A DNA stretch of 64,000 nucleotides from JBEKCB01 sp052139675 (GTDB lineage Bacteria > Planctomycetota > Brocadiia > CAIUPP01): contig JBKQWE010000025.1 in NCBI GenBank assembly GCA_052139675.1, positions 1-64,000 on the forward strand. The letters are read 5' to 3'. A program made the translations under genes and the position numbers. Under the pieces are notes generated by a model. The model was given only the letters and a program-made list of their open reading frames with translations, made no database searches and was not told where the DNA came from. Positions 1 through 7,571 of this stretch are shown piece after piece. The stretch's first letter is position 1. The number at the start of each line of letters is the position of its first letter.

Positions 1-106
1 TCCAAAAAGACCCGGTTTTACAGCTCTTTTCACAAGGCCCGATCTCAAATCCGGAGATCAACGTTACAAAACAGTTGTCATTCCTAGAGATTTAACCGGA
101 CAGTAG

Positions 107-126
107 TGATTAGGATTACGATTACG
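107..126. repeat. Partial copy of the GTAATC-type palindromic repeat; rest of 1-154 shows no gene
   Basis: The string GATTAGGATTACGATTACG matches one arm of the much larger palindrome at 21491-21588. Bases 1-154 are AT-richer than the rest of the window and carry no open frame with coding character. A short inverted pair, TGAAACC/GTTTCA, lies just after hisB and could serve as a weak transcription stop. Confidence 0.55.
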
Positions 127-154
127 AGGTTCTGAAACCTGTTTCAGTCATTCC

Positions 155-745
155 CTACAGCACGCCTTTAGTGGACGGCACGCCCTTGATCCGCGGATCA
201 AGCTGCATCGCCTGGTCCAGCGCACGCGCGAAGGCTTTGAAGACCGCCTCGGCGACGTGGTGGCTGTTCTTGCCGTACGGGACGTTGACGTGCAGGTTCA
301 TGCCGGAGTTTCCCGCGACGGCGCGGAAGAATTCCTCGACGAGGGCCACGTCGAAATCGCCGGTCTTCGGGGTCGGGAACGCGACGTTGAACACGAGCGC
401 GCCGCGGCCGCCGAGGTCCAGCGCCACCTGCGCCAGCGCGTCCTCCATCGGCACGGCGCAGTCGCCGAACCGGCGGATGCCCTTGCGGTCGCCCAGCGCT
501 TCCTTCAGGGCCTGGCCGAGGCAGATGCCCACGTCCTCGACGGTGTGGTGCGCGTCCACGTGCGTATCGCCCGTCGCCTTCACGGCCAGGTCCAGCAGCC
601 CGTGCCGCGCCAGCAGGTCGAGCATGTGGTCGAGGAACCCGACGCCGGTGGAAATCGCGCCCGCGCCGCCGCCGTCGAGCACGAGCGAGAGCGTCACGTC
701 CGTCTCCTTCGTCTTGCGGCGGACCTCGGACTTGCGCGATGCCAT
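155..745 (-). CDS. hisB: Imidazoleglycerol-phosphate dehydratase
   Basis: Cytoplasmic enzyme of histidine biosynthesis that dehydrates imidazole-glycerol phosphate to imidazole-acetol phosphate. The 196-residue protein has the normal length of the stand-alone dehydratase; no phosphatase domain is fused. The two manganese-binding motifs are present: HHTVE at residues 66-70 and HHVAE at 162-166, with the GVGFLDHML segment near residue 34. I chose the ATG at 745 rather than the one at 751, because a GAGGAG ribosome site lies six bases before 745 and directly abuts 751. It is the last gene of the minus-strand his cluster, separated from hisC by a 30-bp-arm palindrome. Identification is firm. Confidence 0.96.
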   Translation of the reverse strand: MASRKSEVRRKTKETDVTLSLVLDGGGAGAISTGVGFLDHMLDLLARHGLLDLAVKATGDTHVDAHHTVEDVGICLGQALKEALGDRKGIRRFGDCAVPMEDALAQVALDLGGRGALVFNVAFPTPKTGDFDVALVEEFFRAVAGNSGMNLHVNVPYGKNSHHVAEAVFKAFARALDQAMQLDPRIKGVPSTKGVL

Positions 746-774
746 GCTCATCTCCTCAGTTTAATTCATTTTGA

Positions 775-856
775 AACCACAGATGGACACAGATGAACAC
801 AGATACGTAAAAGTTTACTTGTCCACATCTGTGTTCATCTGTGTCCATCTGTGGTT
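775..856. repeat. Perfect 30-bp inverted repeat between hisB and hisC
   Basis: Arms at 775-804 and 827-856 are exact reverse complements around a 22-base centre. Each arm is two and a half copies of a 10-mer, ACAGATGRAC. The right arm runs into hisC and provides its stop codon and last six residues (TTDGHR). The transcript could fold into a long hairpin between two his genes, which might stabilise or attenuate the upstream message. Similar ACAGATG-type repeats recur in many environmental genomes; that is recollection, not a search result. Confidence 0.9.
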
Positions 857-1911
857 AAAGCCGTTTCTTGCTCGATGCTTCGCAGGCTGCGGATCAGCGC
901 GCTGATCTCGCGGTCGCTGCCGATGCTGATGCGCAGGCCGTCGTCGAGGCCGGGCGCGTCGAAATAGCGGACGAGGATCTTCCGGCGCTTCAGTTCCCGG
1001 TAAATCCGGCGCGCCGAGAGCGGCGGCGGCACGCGCGCGAAGACGAAGTTGCTCTGCGAAGGATAGACGAACCAGCCGCGCGATTCCAGCGCCGCGGTCA
1101 GCCGCGCGCGCGTCCGCCGGATTTTCTCCGCGTTCGCGCGCATCGAGGCGATGTCGTCGAGCGCGGCCGCGCCCGCCACGATCGCCAGCCGGTTGACGTT
1201 GTAGCTGTCCTTGACCTTGGCCATGCCCTCGATGAGTTTCTCGTCGGCGACGGCCAGGCCGAGCCGCAGGCCGCAGAGCGAGAACGACTTCGAGAACGTC
1301 CGCAGCACGATCACGTTGCCGTGGCGTCTCGCGAGCTCCATGCAGTCGAGGTCCGCGAAATCCACGTACGCCTCGTCAATCACCAGCACGCCGCTGACCG
1401 CGCGCGCCAGCCGCGCGAGCTCCTTCGGCAGCGCCGCCGTGCCGGTCGGGCTGTTCGGGTTCGCCACGATCGTCACCGCCGCGCCCTTGCGGAAAAGACC
1501 GGCGGGCAGAGAGAAATCGCGCGGGTACGGGACTGGGCGCGTGCGCGCGTCCTCGATGGCGGCGAGCGTCGGATACAGCGAATAGGTCGGCGTCGGATAC
1601 GCCACGATGCGCTTCGGACCGGCGAACGCGCGCACGACGATCGTGAGCAGCTCATCCGACCCGTTCCCCGCCATCACGCATTCCGGCCGCATCCCGAAGA
1701 GTTCCGCCGCCCTGCGCCGGAGCGCGTTGGCCATCGGGTCCGGGTAAAGCCGCAGGTCCGCGTTCACCGCCGCGCGCACCGCGGCGAGCACCTTCCGCGA
1801 GGGCGGATACGGCGACTCATTCGTGTTGAGCTTGATGAACCCCTTCTCCTGCGGCTGCTCGCCCGGCACGTAGCCGGTCATGCGCTGGATGTTGAGGCGG
1901 AAGTAACTCAT
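835..1911 (-). CDS. hisC: Histidinol-phosphate aminotransferase
   Basis: PLP enzyme that transaminates imidazole-acetol phosphate to histidinol phosphate. The 358-residue fold-type-I aminotransferase shows NPNSPTG at 151-157, DEAYVDF from 179, and the Schiff-base lysine K208 in the motif SKSFSLCGLRLG. The ATG at 1911 follows an AGGTGAAAC ribosome site. Residues 353-358 and the TGA stop are encoded inside the arm of the 775-856 palindrome, so the natural C terminus has been replaced or extended by repeat sequence. It lies between the four-helix-bundle gene and hisB. Members of this family can act on other substrates, but the his context makes HisC the best call. Confidence 0.95.
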   Translation of the reverse strand: MSYFRLNIQRMTGYVPGEQPQEKGFIKLNTNESPYPPSRKVLAAVRAAVNADLRLYPDPMANALRRRAAELFGMRPECVMAGNGSDELLTIVVRAFAGPKRIVAYPTPTYSLYPTLAAIEDARTRPVPYPRDFSLPAGLFRKGAAVTIVANPNSPTGTAALPKELARLARAVSGVLVIDEAYVDFADLDCMELARRHGNVIVLRTFSKSFSLCGLRLGLAVADEKLIEGMAKVKDSYNVNRLAIVAGAAALDDIASMRANAEKIRRTRARLTAALESRGWFVYPSQSNFVFARVPPPLSARRIYRELKRRKILVRYFDAPGLDDGLRISIGSDREISALIRSLRSIEQETALTTDGHR

Positions 1912-1930
1912 GTTTCACCTGAGAGAACTA

Positions 1931-1999
1931 ACGATGATTGACGATGGACGATGGACGATGGACGATGGAACAAAGCGTGCGGTCTGTCATCCATCGTTC
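1931..1999. repeat. GACGATG heptamer repeat, copy 1
   Basis: Four tandem GACGATG units at 1940-1967 are followed, after a short spacer, by an inverted partial copy (CATCCATCGTTC) at 1988-1999. The inverted part overlaps the end of the four-helix-bundle gene and supplies its last codons and stop. The same family recurs at 2427-2492 and 38757-38835. Confidence 0.85.
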
Positions 2000-2403
2000 T
2001 TCTCACCGTATGCGGCTTCGTCCTCGCGAACCCAGGACGCGGACGGATCAACGCTCTTGCGGAGAGCATATAGCTTTTGCGTCAGAGTTTCACTCTCGCG
2101 GTAGGCTTTCTCCAACAACTCCTCCTGCGACACAAGGTAGTGGCGCCGCCGGATCAAGTGCTGGCAGGCCACCGTCTCAATGACAGAACGGATCGCGTAG
2201 CCGATGAAGCGCGATTGTTCGAGGTTCGACTGACCCATTGCGCCTTCAGCGATGTTGAGCGAGGCCGACGTCGCCGCGCGGACGATCTGCGATCTGAGGT
2301 TAAACTGCTCGCTTGCAGGCAAGAGACCTGCGACTTCGTAGATGATGTCACCGTACTCAAGCGACAGCGTCCATACCTCGAGCTTCTCGAACTTGTATGA
2401 CAT
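1987..2403 (-). CDS. Four helix bundle protein (S23 / 23S rRNA intervening-sequence protein family)
   Basis: 138 residues, predicted nearly all helical. It has the hallmarks of the four-helix-bundle/S23 family: an N-terminal FEKLEVW segment, SQIVRAATSASLNIAEG, and a FIGYAIRSVIE stretch. Members of this family are encoded in intervening sequences of 23S rRNA genes or scattered through environmental genomes; their biochemical role is not established. Here it interrupts the his cluster between hisD and hisC, and GACGATG-type repeats flank it on both sides. The left repeat encodes its C-terminal NDG and stop. The ATG at 2403 follows a TAGGAGGTAAAGC ribosome site. The flanking repeats suggest it arrived as a unit, but that is inference. 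Confidence 0.85.
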   Translation of the reverse strand: MSYKFEKLEVWTLSLEYGDIIYEVAGLLPASEQFNLRSQIVRAATSASLNIAEGAMGQSNLEQSRFIGYAIRSVIETVACQHLIRRRHYLVSQEELLEKAYRESETLTQKLYALRKSVDPSASWVREDEAAYGEKNDG

Positions 2404-2406
2404 GCT

Positions 2407-3840
2407 TTACCTCCTATGACGCGGAAGACGATAGACCACGGACGATGGACGATGGAACGAAGCCGATGGTCTATCGTCTATCGTCCATCGTCTGGTGTTC
2501 TCAAACCGTATCCCCGCCGCCCGCGCGTGCGCGTCGAGGCCCTCGGCTCGGGCGAGCGTTTCCACGTCGGGGACGCTCTTCCTGAGCGCGGCCTTCGTGT
2601 AGCGCAGCACGCTCATGCGCCGGAGGAAATCGTTCACGCTCAGTCCGCTGAAGAACCGCGCGGTGCCGCCGGTCGGCAGCACGTGCGACGGGCCGGCCAG
2701 GTAATCGCCGACCGGCTCGGGCGTATACGCGCCCATGAAGACCGCGCCGGCGGACCGGATTTTTCCGAGCAGCGCCTCCGGGTTTTCCACCGCGAGCTCG
2801 AGGTGCTCGGGCGCGAACTGGTTCGCCAGGACAATGGCCTGGTCCAGGTCGCGCGTGACGGCGATCAAGCCGTATCGCTCGAGGCCGTCGCGCGCGGCGT
2901 TCTCGCGCGAGAGCTTCGGCAGTTGCCGGCCGATCTCCGCAAGCGTCTCGCGCGCGACGCGTTCGTCGGGCGTCAGCAGCACGGCCGCGGCCGGGTCGTG
3001 CTCGGCCTGGCTGAGCAGATCGGCGGCCGCGAAGCGCGGGTCGGCCTTCGCGTCGGCGATGATCAGCACCTCGCTCGGTCCGGCGAGCATGTCCAGGGCG
3101 ACTTCGCCGTACACCTCGCGCTTGGCGAGCGTGACGAAAATGTTTCCGGGGCCGACGATCTTGTCCACGCGGCGGATGGTCTCAGTCCCGTAGGCGAGCG
3201 CGGCGACCGCCGGCGCGCCGCTGATGCGATAGACTTCGGTCAGCTCCGCCGCGCGCGCCGCGGCGAGCGTCTGCGGCCAGACGGTCCCGTCGGGCCGGCA
3301 CGGCGTGACCATGACGATCTCGTCCACGCCGGCGACCTGCGCCGGGACGGCCGTCATCAGCACCGAGGAGGGATACGCGGCGCGGCCGCCGGGCACGCAG
3401 AGGCCGACGCGCGCCAGCGGCCGGTACTCCACCGCGAGCCGGCCGCCTTCGCGGTTGCGCAACGGCGCGGGAGCCTTGAGCTTGATGCGCTCCTGAAAGC
3501 GGCGGATGTTCGCGCCCGCCCGCGCGAGGCTCTTCCGGAAACGCGCCGGCACGGAGCGCCAGGCGGCGTCCATCTCCCTGCGAGTGACGAGGAATTTCTC
3601 CGGCGGGAGCGTCGCGCCGTCGAGCTTGCGCGCGTATTCGGAGATCGCCTCGTCGCCGCGCGCGCGCACGTCGCGCAGGATTTTTCGCACGACCTCGAGC
3701 GGCGTAAGCGCCTCGCCGAAGATTTCCAGCGTCTTCCGGCGGCTGCTCTCCGAGACCATGCCGCCGCCGAGCCACAGCTTCGACGAGAGTTCCCGGAGCG
3801 CGGCCGCGAGGTCGGTTTCTCCGGCGCGGAGAATCTTCAT
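2407..3840 (-). CDS. hisD: Histidinol dehydrogenase with a repeat-encoded C-terminal tail
   Basis: Zinc- and NAD-dependent enzyme that oxidises histidinol to histidine in two steps. All key residues are visible: zinc ligands Q278, H281, D379 and H439, and the catalytic pair E345-H346 in APEHLEL. VPGGRAAYPSS and KIVGPGNIFV mark the substrate and NAD regions. The start is the ATG at 3840, which shares ATGA with the stop of the upstream gene, so translation is probably coupled; an upstream open extension is not homologous. The protein is 477 residues against roughly 430 for the family. The extra residues, about 450-477, are translated from the GACGATG palindrome at 2427-2492, so the original stop has been displaced. 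Confidence 0.95.
   Translation of the reverse strand: MKILRAGETDLAAALRELSSKLWLGGGMVSESSRRKTLEIFGEALTPLEVVRKILRDVRARGDEAISEYARKLDGATLPPEKFLVTRREMDAAWRSVPARFRKSLARAGANIRRFQERIKLKAPAPLRNREGGRLAVEYRPLARVGLCVPGGRAAYPSSVLMTAVPAQVAGVDEIVMVTPCRPDGTVWPQTLAAARAAELTEVYRISGAPAVAALAYGTETIRRVDKIVGPGNIFVTLAKREVYGEVALDMLAGPSEVLIIADAKADPRFAAADLLSQAEHDPAAAVLLTPDERVARETLAEIGRQLPKLSRENAARDGLERYGLIAVTRDLDQAIVLANQFAPEHLELAVENPEALLGKIRSAGAVFMGAYTPEPVGDYLAGPSHVLPTGGTARFFSGLSVNDFLRRMSVLRYTKAALRKSVPDVETLARAEGLDAHARAAGIRFENTRRWTIDDRPSASFHRPSSVVYRLPRHRR
2427..2492. repeat. GACGATG heptamer repeat, copy 2, inside the hisD 3' end
   Basis: GACGATAG and GACGATGGACGATGG units face an inverted GTCTATCGTCTATCGTCC copy across about 20 bases. 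The whole element lies inside the hisD frame and is translated as its last ~28 residues. It is the right-hand partner of the copy at 1931-1999, so the small gene between them is bracketed by the same repeat. Confidence 0.88.
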
Positions 3841-4298
3841 GGCCGAGAGGCCTTCGGGTCGCCCGGCGAGTCCAGTTTGCATTCGCGGACGATGTCGCCG
3901 ACGGAGATCGGGCCGATGCGCGGGATGCCGGCGACCTGCGCGCGGTTCACGTTGAGCCGGCCGCCGGCGCCGCCCCAGGTTTCCGGCCGCAGGGAATCGG
4001 TGATCATGGTGGCCGAGAGCACGCTGGTGGACTCGTCGCCCGCGCGCGAATCCTGCCCGGGCGCGGGGATGCCCTCGCACGTGGTGATGCGCTCCTGCAC
4101 GTGCGTCGCGCGCAGGTAGCCCTTCGGCAGTTCCCAGCGGCCGAGCACCGCGCCGGTGGCGGGATCCTTCACCTCGTCGCCCTGCGAGAGGACGACGAAG
4201 GTCATTCCCACCTTCGCGCCGGCGAGCGCGCCGACGGTGATCACGATGTACTTGTCCGACAGGATCTGCGCCACCCGGCTTTCCAGCAGTTCGGCCAT
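3837..4298 (-). CDS. Conserved hypothetical protein, FlgT-C-like beta domain, first gene of the his cluster
   Basis: 153 residues, no signal peptide. The N-terminal half reads like the small beta-barrel found at the C terminus of FlgT-type proteins: VAQILSDKYIVITVG, then KVGMTFVVLSQG, then DPATGAVLG. The C-terminal half holds VGDIVREC and no motif I can name. The ATG at 4298 is six bases after an AAAGGAG site and about 28 bases after the predicted start point of a perfect consensus promoter. Its stop overlaps hisD by the ATGA arrangement. Function is unknown; its lead position suggests a regulatory or accessory role in the operon, or simple hitch-hiking. A longer upstream open frame was rejected because it runs through the promoter. 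Confidence 0.75.
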   Translation of the reverse strand: MAELLESRVAQILSDKYIVITVGALAGAKVGMTFVVLSQGDEVKDPATGAVLGRWELPKGYLRATHVQERITTCEGIPAPGQDSRAGDESTSVLSATMITDSLRPETWGGAGGRLNVNRAQVAGIPRIGPISVGDIVRECKLDSPGDPKASRP

Positions 4299-4332
4299 CG
4301 CATGCTCCTTTTGAATTCTGACCCGTCCGTGC

Positions 4333-4360
4333 ATTATAGTCGCAGGGCCAAGCCTGTCAA
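4333..4360 (-). promoter_or_regulatory. Consensus sigma-70 promoter of the his cluster
   Basis: Read on the minus strand, TTGACA (4360-4355) and TATAAT (4338-4333) are both perfect and separated by 16 bases. The expected start point near 4326 leaves a leader of under 30 bases before the ATG at 4298. No attenuator-like His-codon leader peptide fits in that space, so classical his attenuation is unlikely here. Confidence 0.85.
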
Positions 4361-4417
4361 GGAGAACCGCGCCGCCGGGCCAATCCGGACGGCCTGAGCC
4401 GGCCGTGTCGGAAAAAC

Positions 4418-4446
4418 TTGTCTCAAGGCCGCACATTTGATATACT
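4418..4446 (+). promoter_or_regulatory. Probable promoter of the aldo/keto reductase gene
   Basis: TTGTCT at 4418-4423 and TATACT at 4441-4446 are separated by 17 bases. It is divergent from the his promoter, with about 57 bases between the two -35 boxes. The leader to the ATG at 4567 would be about 115 bases and GC-rich, with no recognised riboswitch. Confidence 0.55.
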
Positions 4447-4566
4447 GCCCACGCCGCAGAAGGGTCCATACGGGCGCCGGTCCGCCGCGCGCGGGCCGGT
4501 GGTCTCATTGCGGTCACCGTCTCTGAACACAACTTGAACGGAACTTCAGCGGATCGGGATAGCCAG

Positions 4567-5535
4567 ATGAAGCAGGTGGCCTTCGGAAAAACTGGCGTGC
4601 AGGTCTCGCACCTCTGTCTCGGCACGATGATGTTCGGCCGGCGCACCGACGAGACTGAGGCGGCCCGTATCGTCTCCGCGGCGCTCGACGCGGGCGTGAA
4701 TTTCGTTGATACCGCCGCGATGTACGGCGAAGGCGCCGCCGAGGAACTTCTCGGCCGCATCCTCAAGCCCGCGCGCAAGAAAGTCTTCCTGGCGACGAAG
4801 GTGCACCGCGGCATTGACGCCGAGGCGATCACCGGGAGCCTGGAGGAAAGCCTGCGCCGACTCCAGACGGACTTCGTGGACCTCTACATGATCCACTGGC
4901 CGAAAAAAGGCATGAAGCCGATGGAGGTGATGCAGGCGCTGGACGGCGTCGTGAAGTCCGGCAAGGCGCGCTTCGTCGGCTGCTGCAACTACCCGGCCTG
5001 GCTGTTCTGCTATTCGAACGCGATCTCCAGGCTCCACGGCTGGGCGGAGCTCGTCTGCAACCAGGTGCCGTACAACCCGATCGAGCGCGGCGTCGAGGTC
5101 GAAGTGCTGCCGCAGGCGCTCGCGGAAGGGACCGCCGTCACGATTTACCGCACGCTGCTGATCGGGTTGCTGGCCGGGAAATATCAGCCGGGCGGCCCGA
5201 TTCCCCAGGATTCGCGCGGGGAGACGGACGAGCGCATCACCGACTGGCTCGAGCGCTACACCAGCGGCATGCGCTTCCTCCTGGAACTGGCCGCGCGGCG
5301 GGGCGTTTCGCCCGTGCACGTGGCCATCGCGTGGGTCGCTTCCTGCCCTGCGGTCACCTGCCCGATCGTGGGCGCCAGCCGGCTGGACCAACTCGAGGAC
5401 ACGCTCAAGGCATCCGATTTCCAGCTCACCGCCGACGAGCGCGAGGGCATCTCGCGCGCTTTCGGCGCCGAGGTGAAGGAAGAATCCGGCGGCGCTTACG
5501 CGGAGCTGCGGCGCGAGCTGTACCTGACGTCGTAG
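4567..5535 (+). CDS. Aldo/keto reductase
   Basis: NADPH-dependent oxidoreductase of the AKR fold ((beta/alpha)8 barrel), 322 residues, cytoplasmic. The catalytic tetrad is readable: D48, Y53 in MYGEG, K78 in LATKVH and H110 in YMIHWPK. The C-terminal CPIVGASRLDQLEDTL segment matches the cofactor-binding loop of the family. I start at the ATG at 4567, giving the usual MKQVAFGKTGVQVS beginning; an in-frame TTG at 4534 adds 11 residues without family support. It sits alone between divergent promoters and two strong hairpins that follow its stop directly. The true substrate cannot be told from sequence; sugars or small aldehydes are typical. Confidence 0.9.
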   Translation: MKQVAFGKTGVQVSHLCLGTMMFGRRTDETEAARIVSAALDAGVNFVDTAAMYGEGAAEELLGRILKPARKKVFLATKVHRGIDAEAITGSLEESLRRLQTDFVDLYMIHWPKKGMKPMEVMQALDGVVKSGKARFVGCCNYPAWLFCYSNAISRLHGWAELVCNQVPYNPIERGVEVEVLPQALAEGTAVTIYRTLLIGLLAGKYQPGGPIPQDSRGETDERITDWLERYTSGMRFLLELAARRGVSPVHVAIAWVASCPAVTCPIVGASRLDQLEDTLKASDFQLTADEREGISRAFGAEVKEESGGAYAELRRELYLTS

Positions 5536-5578
5536 TGCTTCCTTGCGGAAATAGGCGTCCTATTTCCGCAAGGAAGCA
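5536..5578. repeat. 20-bp perfect hairpin immediately after the aldo/keto reductase stop
   Basis: Arms 5536-5555 and 5559-5578 are exact reverse complements with a 3-base loop. No T-run follows, so it is not a standard intrinsic terminator, although it starts at the base after the TAG stop. Its inner sequence TTGCGGAAATAGG is closely related to that of the hairpin at 5632-5671. Confidence 0.85.
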
Positions 5579-5631
5579 TGGCCGCACTAAGCCCTGTCAC
5601 TTTCATGTGTTATGCGTTCCGTTGGACCGTT

Positions 5632-5671
5632 TTTAGTTGCGTAAATTGGTACGCCAATTTACGCAACTAAA
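5632..5671. repeat. 18-bp perfect hairpin, sister of the preceding one
   Basis: Arms 5632-5649 and 5654-5671 pair perfectly around a 4-base loop. The core TTGCGTAAATTGG differs from the sister hairpin at two positions, and each change is matched by a compensating change in the opposite arm. Bases 5579-5631 between them show no gene. Confidence 0.85.
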
Positions 5672-5727
5672 CACTAGCCGGCGAAGGCCGCTCGGCCGGT
5701 GTCCGTCCGCCATCATCAGGAACCCCG

Positions 5728-6540
5728 ATGGATAATCCCATTGCCGTCTGCGTGGACCGGAATCCGTTTTCGAGCCTCGAGGCGCTCGTCGAGGCGATCG
5801 CGCAGGCCGGGTTCGCCCGCGTCGAGTGGTTCGAGCCCGGCAGCGCGGATCCCTGGTCCGCCGCCGGGACGGCGCCCCGGTTGTGCGCGCTGGACCAGCG
5901 CCACAAGCTGGCGCCGCAGTATCACGGGCCGTATGAAGCGCCGTTCGACCTCTCGCGCGATGGCGATACGCTGCGCCCGCCGCCGGCCATCGCGGCGATG
6001 ATCTCGACGGTCCTCGACCGCGCCCAGCGCCTGGAGGCGTCGCTCGTCACGCTGCATCTCGGTTCCTGCCCGGCCGGGATCGCCCGCGACGCGGCGCTCG
6101 GCAACGTCGCCGCCGGAATCCGCCTGGCGATTCCGGAGCTCGAGCGGCGCCGCATGCGCCTTGCGCTGGAGAACCACACGAAGGCCATCATCACCGACGC
6201 GCTCGGCGACCGGCCGGCGGATTTCGACCGGGTCATGGCCGAGCTGCCCTCGCCGTGCATCGGGCGCACGCTCGACCTCGGGCACGCGCACATCAACAAC
6301 CAGCTCGAGGAATTCCTGCGCCAGCCGTTCGACCGCGTGTTCAACATCCACCTGCACGACAACCTCGGCGCGGAAGATCAGCACCTGCCGCTGGGCGAAG
6401 GCGCAATCCGGTGGGGCGCGATTTTGCCGCGCATCGCGGGCGAGGGTTATCGCGGGCCGCTGACTTTCGAGTTTTTCGCGCCGGCGGCCGCGTACTTGCG
6501 GGCGATGGCCATCGTTCGCGGCGCAACCCAGGGTGGCTGA
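5728..6540 (+). CDS. Sugar phosphate isomerase/epimerase family protein (AP-endonuclease-2 TIM barrel)
   Basis: 270-residue TIM-barrel protein of the xylose-isomerase-like superfamily, which interconverts sugars or cyclitols using a divalent metal. Metal-ligand motifs appear in order: LENHTK near residue 151, DLGHAHI near 189, NIHLHDN near 210, and a C-terminal TFEFF. The ATG at 5728 follows AGGAACCCCG. It begins a run of plus-strand genes that continues with a second isomerase and a Gfo/Idh/MocA dehydrogenase, a grouping typical of inositol or unusual-sugar catabolism. The exact substrate is unknown. Confidence 0.85.
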   Translation: MDNPIAVCVDRNPFSSLEALVEAIAQAGFARVEWFEPGSADPWSAAGTAPRLCALDQRHKLAPQYHGPYEAPFDLSRDGDTLRPPPAIAAMISTVLDRAQRLEASLVTLHLGSCPAGIARDAALGNVAAGIRLAIPELERRRMRLALENHTKAIITDALGDRPADFDRVMAELPSPCIGRTLDLGHAHINNQLEEFLRQPFDRVFNIHLHDNLGAEDQHLPLGEGAIRWGAILPRIAGEGYRGPLTFEFFAPAAAYLRAMAIVRGATQGG

Positions 6541-6582
6541 GCGGGTTGTGACACGCGCTCCGGCGCCTCCCGCCAAGGCCGG

Positions 6583-6612
6583 TTGTTTTCCGCCGAACCA
6601 GTCTGGTAGAAT
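6583..6612 (+). promoter_or_regulatory. Possible promoter before the second isomerase
   Basis: TTGTTT at 6583-6588 and TAGAAT at 6607-6612 lie 18 bases apart in the 146-base gap between the two isomerase genes. Each hexamer matches consensus at four or five positions. It would give a leader of about 70 bases. Confidence 0.35.
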
Positions 6613-6686
6613 CTTTCGTCATCGCCCGGGCTTGGAAACGCGCGTCAGCGCGAGCGCGGGAGCTTAGCCTTGCAAGGAGCCGGCGC

Positions 6687-7538
6687 ATGCAGAAGAGCAT
6701 CAACTACTGGTCGTTTCCGGGCGGTCTCGACGCGAAGAAGAGTCTCGGCGAGTTTTTCGCCGAGGCGAAGGCCGCCGGTTTCCCCGCGGTTGAACTGTGC
6801 TGCGCCGAGTCGGGGCCGTTGACGCTCAAGACGACGCTGAAGGAATGCTCCGACATCCGCGCGAAGGCCGACAAGGCCGGCGTGAAGATCGCCTCGCTCG
6901 CCAGCGGCATCTACTGGTCGTACAGCCTCGGCGGCGACAAGGTGACCGACCGCAACCGGGCCGAGCAGGCCGCGAAGAAGATGCTGCAAATCGCGCAATG
7001 GCTCGGGACGGACGCGCTGCTCTTCATCCCCGGCGCGGTGGACGTGTTCTTCAATCCGGCGGCGGAGGTGATCCCGTACGACATCCTGTTCGCCCGCGCG
7101 AAGGAAGGCACGCAGCGGCTGCTCCGCACCGCCGAGCAGTGCAAGGTGGTCCTGTGCGTCGAGAACGTCTGGAACAAGTTCCTCCTCAGCCCGATCGAGA
7201 TGCGCGACTTCATTGACGGGTTCGACAGCGAGTTCGTCGCGGCGTACTTCGACGTCGGCAACGTCGTGGCGTTCGGATACCCGCAGCACTGGATCCGCAT
7301 CCTCGGCAAGCGCATCAAGCGGGTGCATTTCAAGGACTACAAGGCCTCGGCCGGCGGCGCGGACGGGTTCTGCGATCTGCTCGAAGGCGACGTGAACTGG
7401 CCCGAGGTCGTCAAGGCGCTGAAGGCCGTCGGTTACGACGGCTACTGCACCGCCGAGATGGTGCCGGCCTACAAGACGAGTCCTATGGTTCGGATTCAGA
7501 ACACCTCGAACGCCATGGACGCCATCCTGGCCATGTGA
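6687..7538 (+). CDS. Sugar phosphate isomerase/epimerase family protein (L-ribulose-5-P 3-epimerase-like)
   Basis: 283 residues, the same TIM-barrel superfamily as the preceding gene but a different branch, closer to the UlaE/3-epimerase and hexulose-phosphate group. Expected metal ligands are seen in LCVENVWNKF, AYFDVGN, RVHFKDYK and CTAEMVP. The ATG at 6687 follows CAAGGAGCC. Thirty-three bases separate it from the Gfo/Idh/MocA gene, so the two are probably co-transcribed. An epimerase paired with an oxidoreductase of that family usually works on the same sugar or inositol intermediate. Substrate not predictable. Confidence 0.87.
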   Translation: MQKSINYWSFPGGLDAKKSLGEFFAEAKAAGFPAVELCCAESGPLTLKTTLKECSDIRAKADKAGVKIASLASGIYWSYSLGGDKVTDRNRAEQAAKKMLQIAQWLGTDALLFIPGAVDVFFNPAAEVIPYDILFARAKEGTQRLLRTAEQCKVVLCVENVWNKFLLSPIEMRDFIDGFDSEFVAAYFDVGNVVAFGYPQHWIRILGKRIKRVHFKDYKASAGGADGFCDLLEGDVNWPEVVKALKAVGYDGYCTAEMVPAYKTSPMVRIQNTSNAMDAILAM

Positions 7539-7571
7539 GAGTCGTCGCCTTCCTGCGCGATAGGAGCGGTC

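Noticed and set aside
3841..4080. Upstream extension of hisD
   Set aside because: It is an alternate reading of the FlgT-C-like gene; HisD homology starts at the ATG at 3840.
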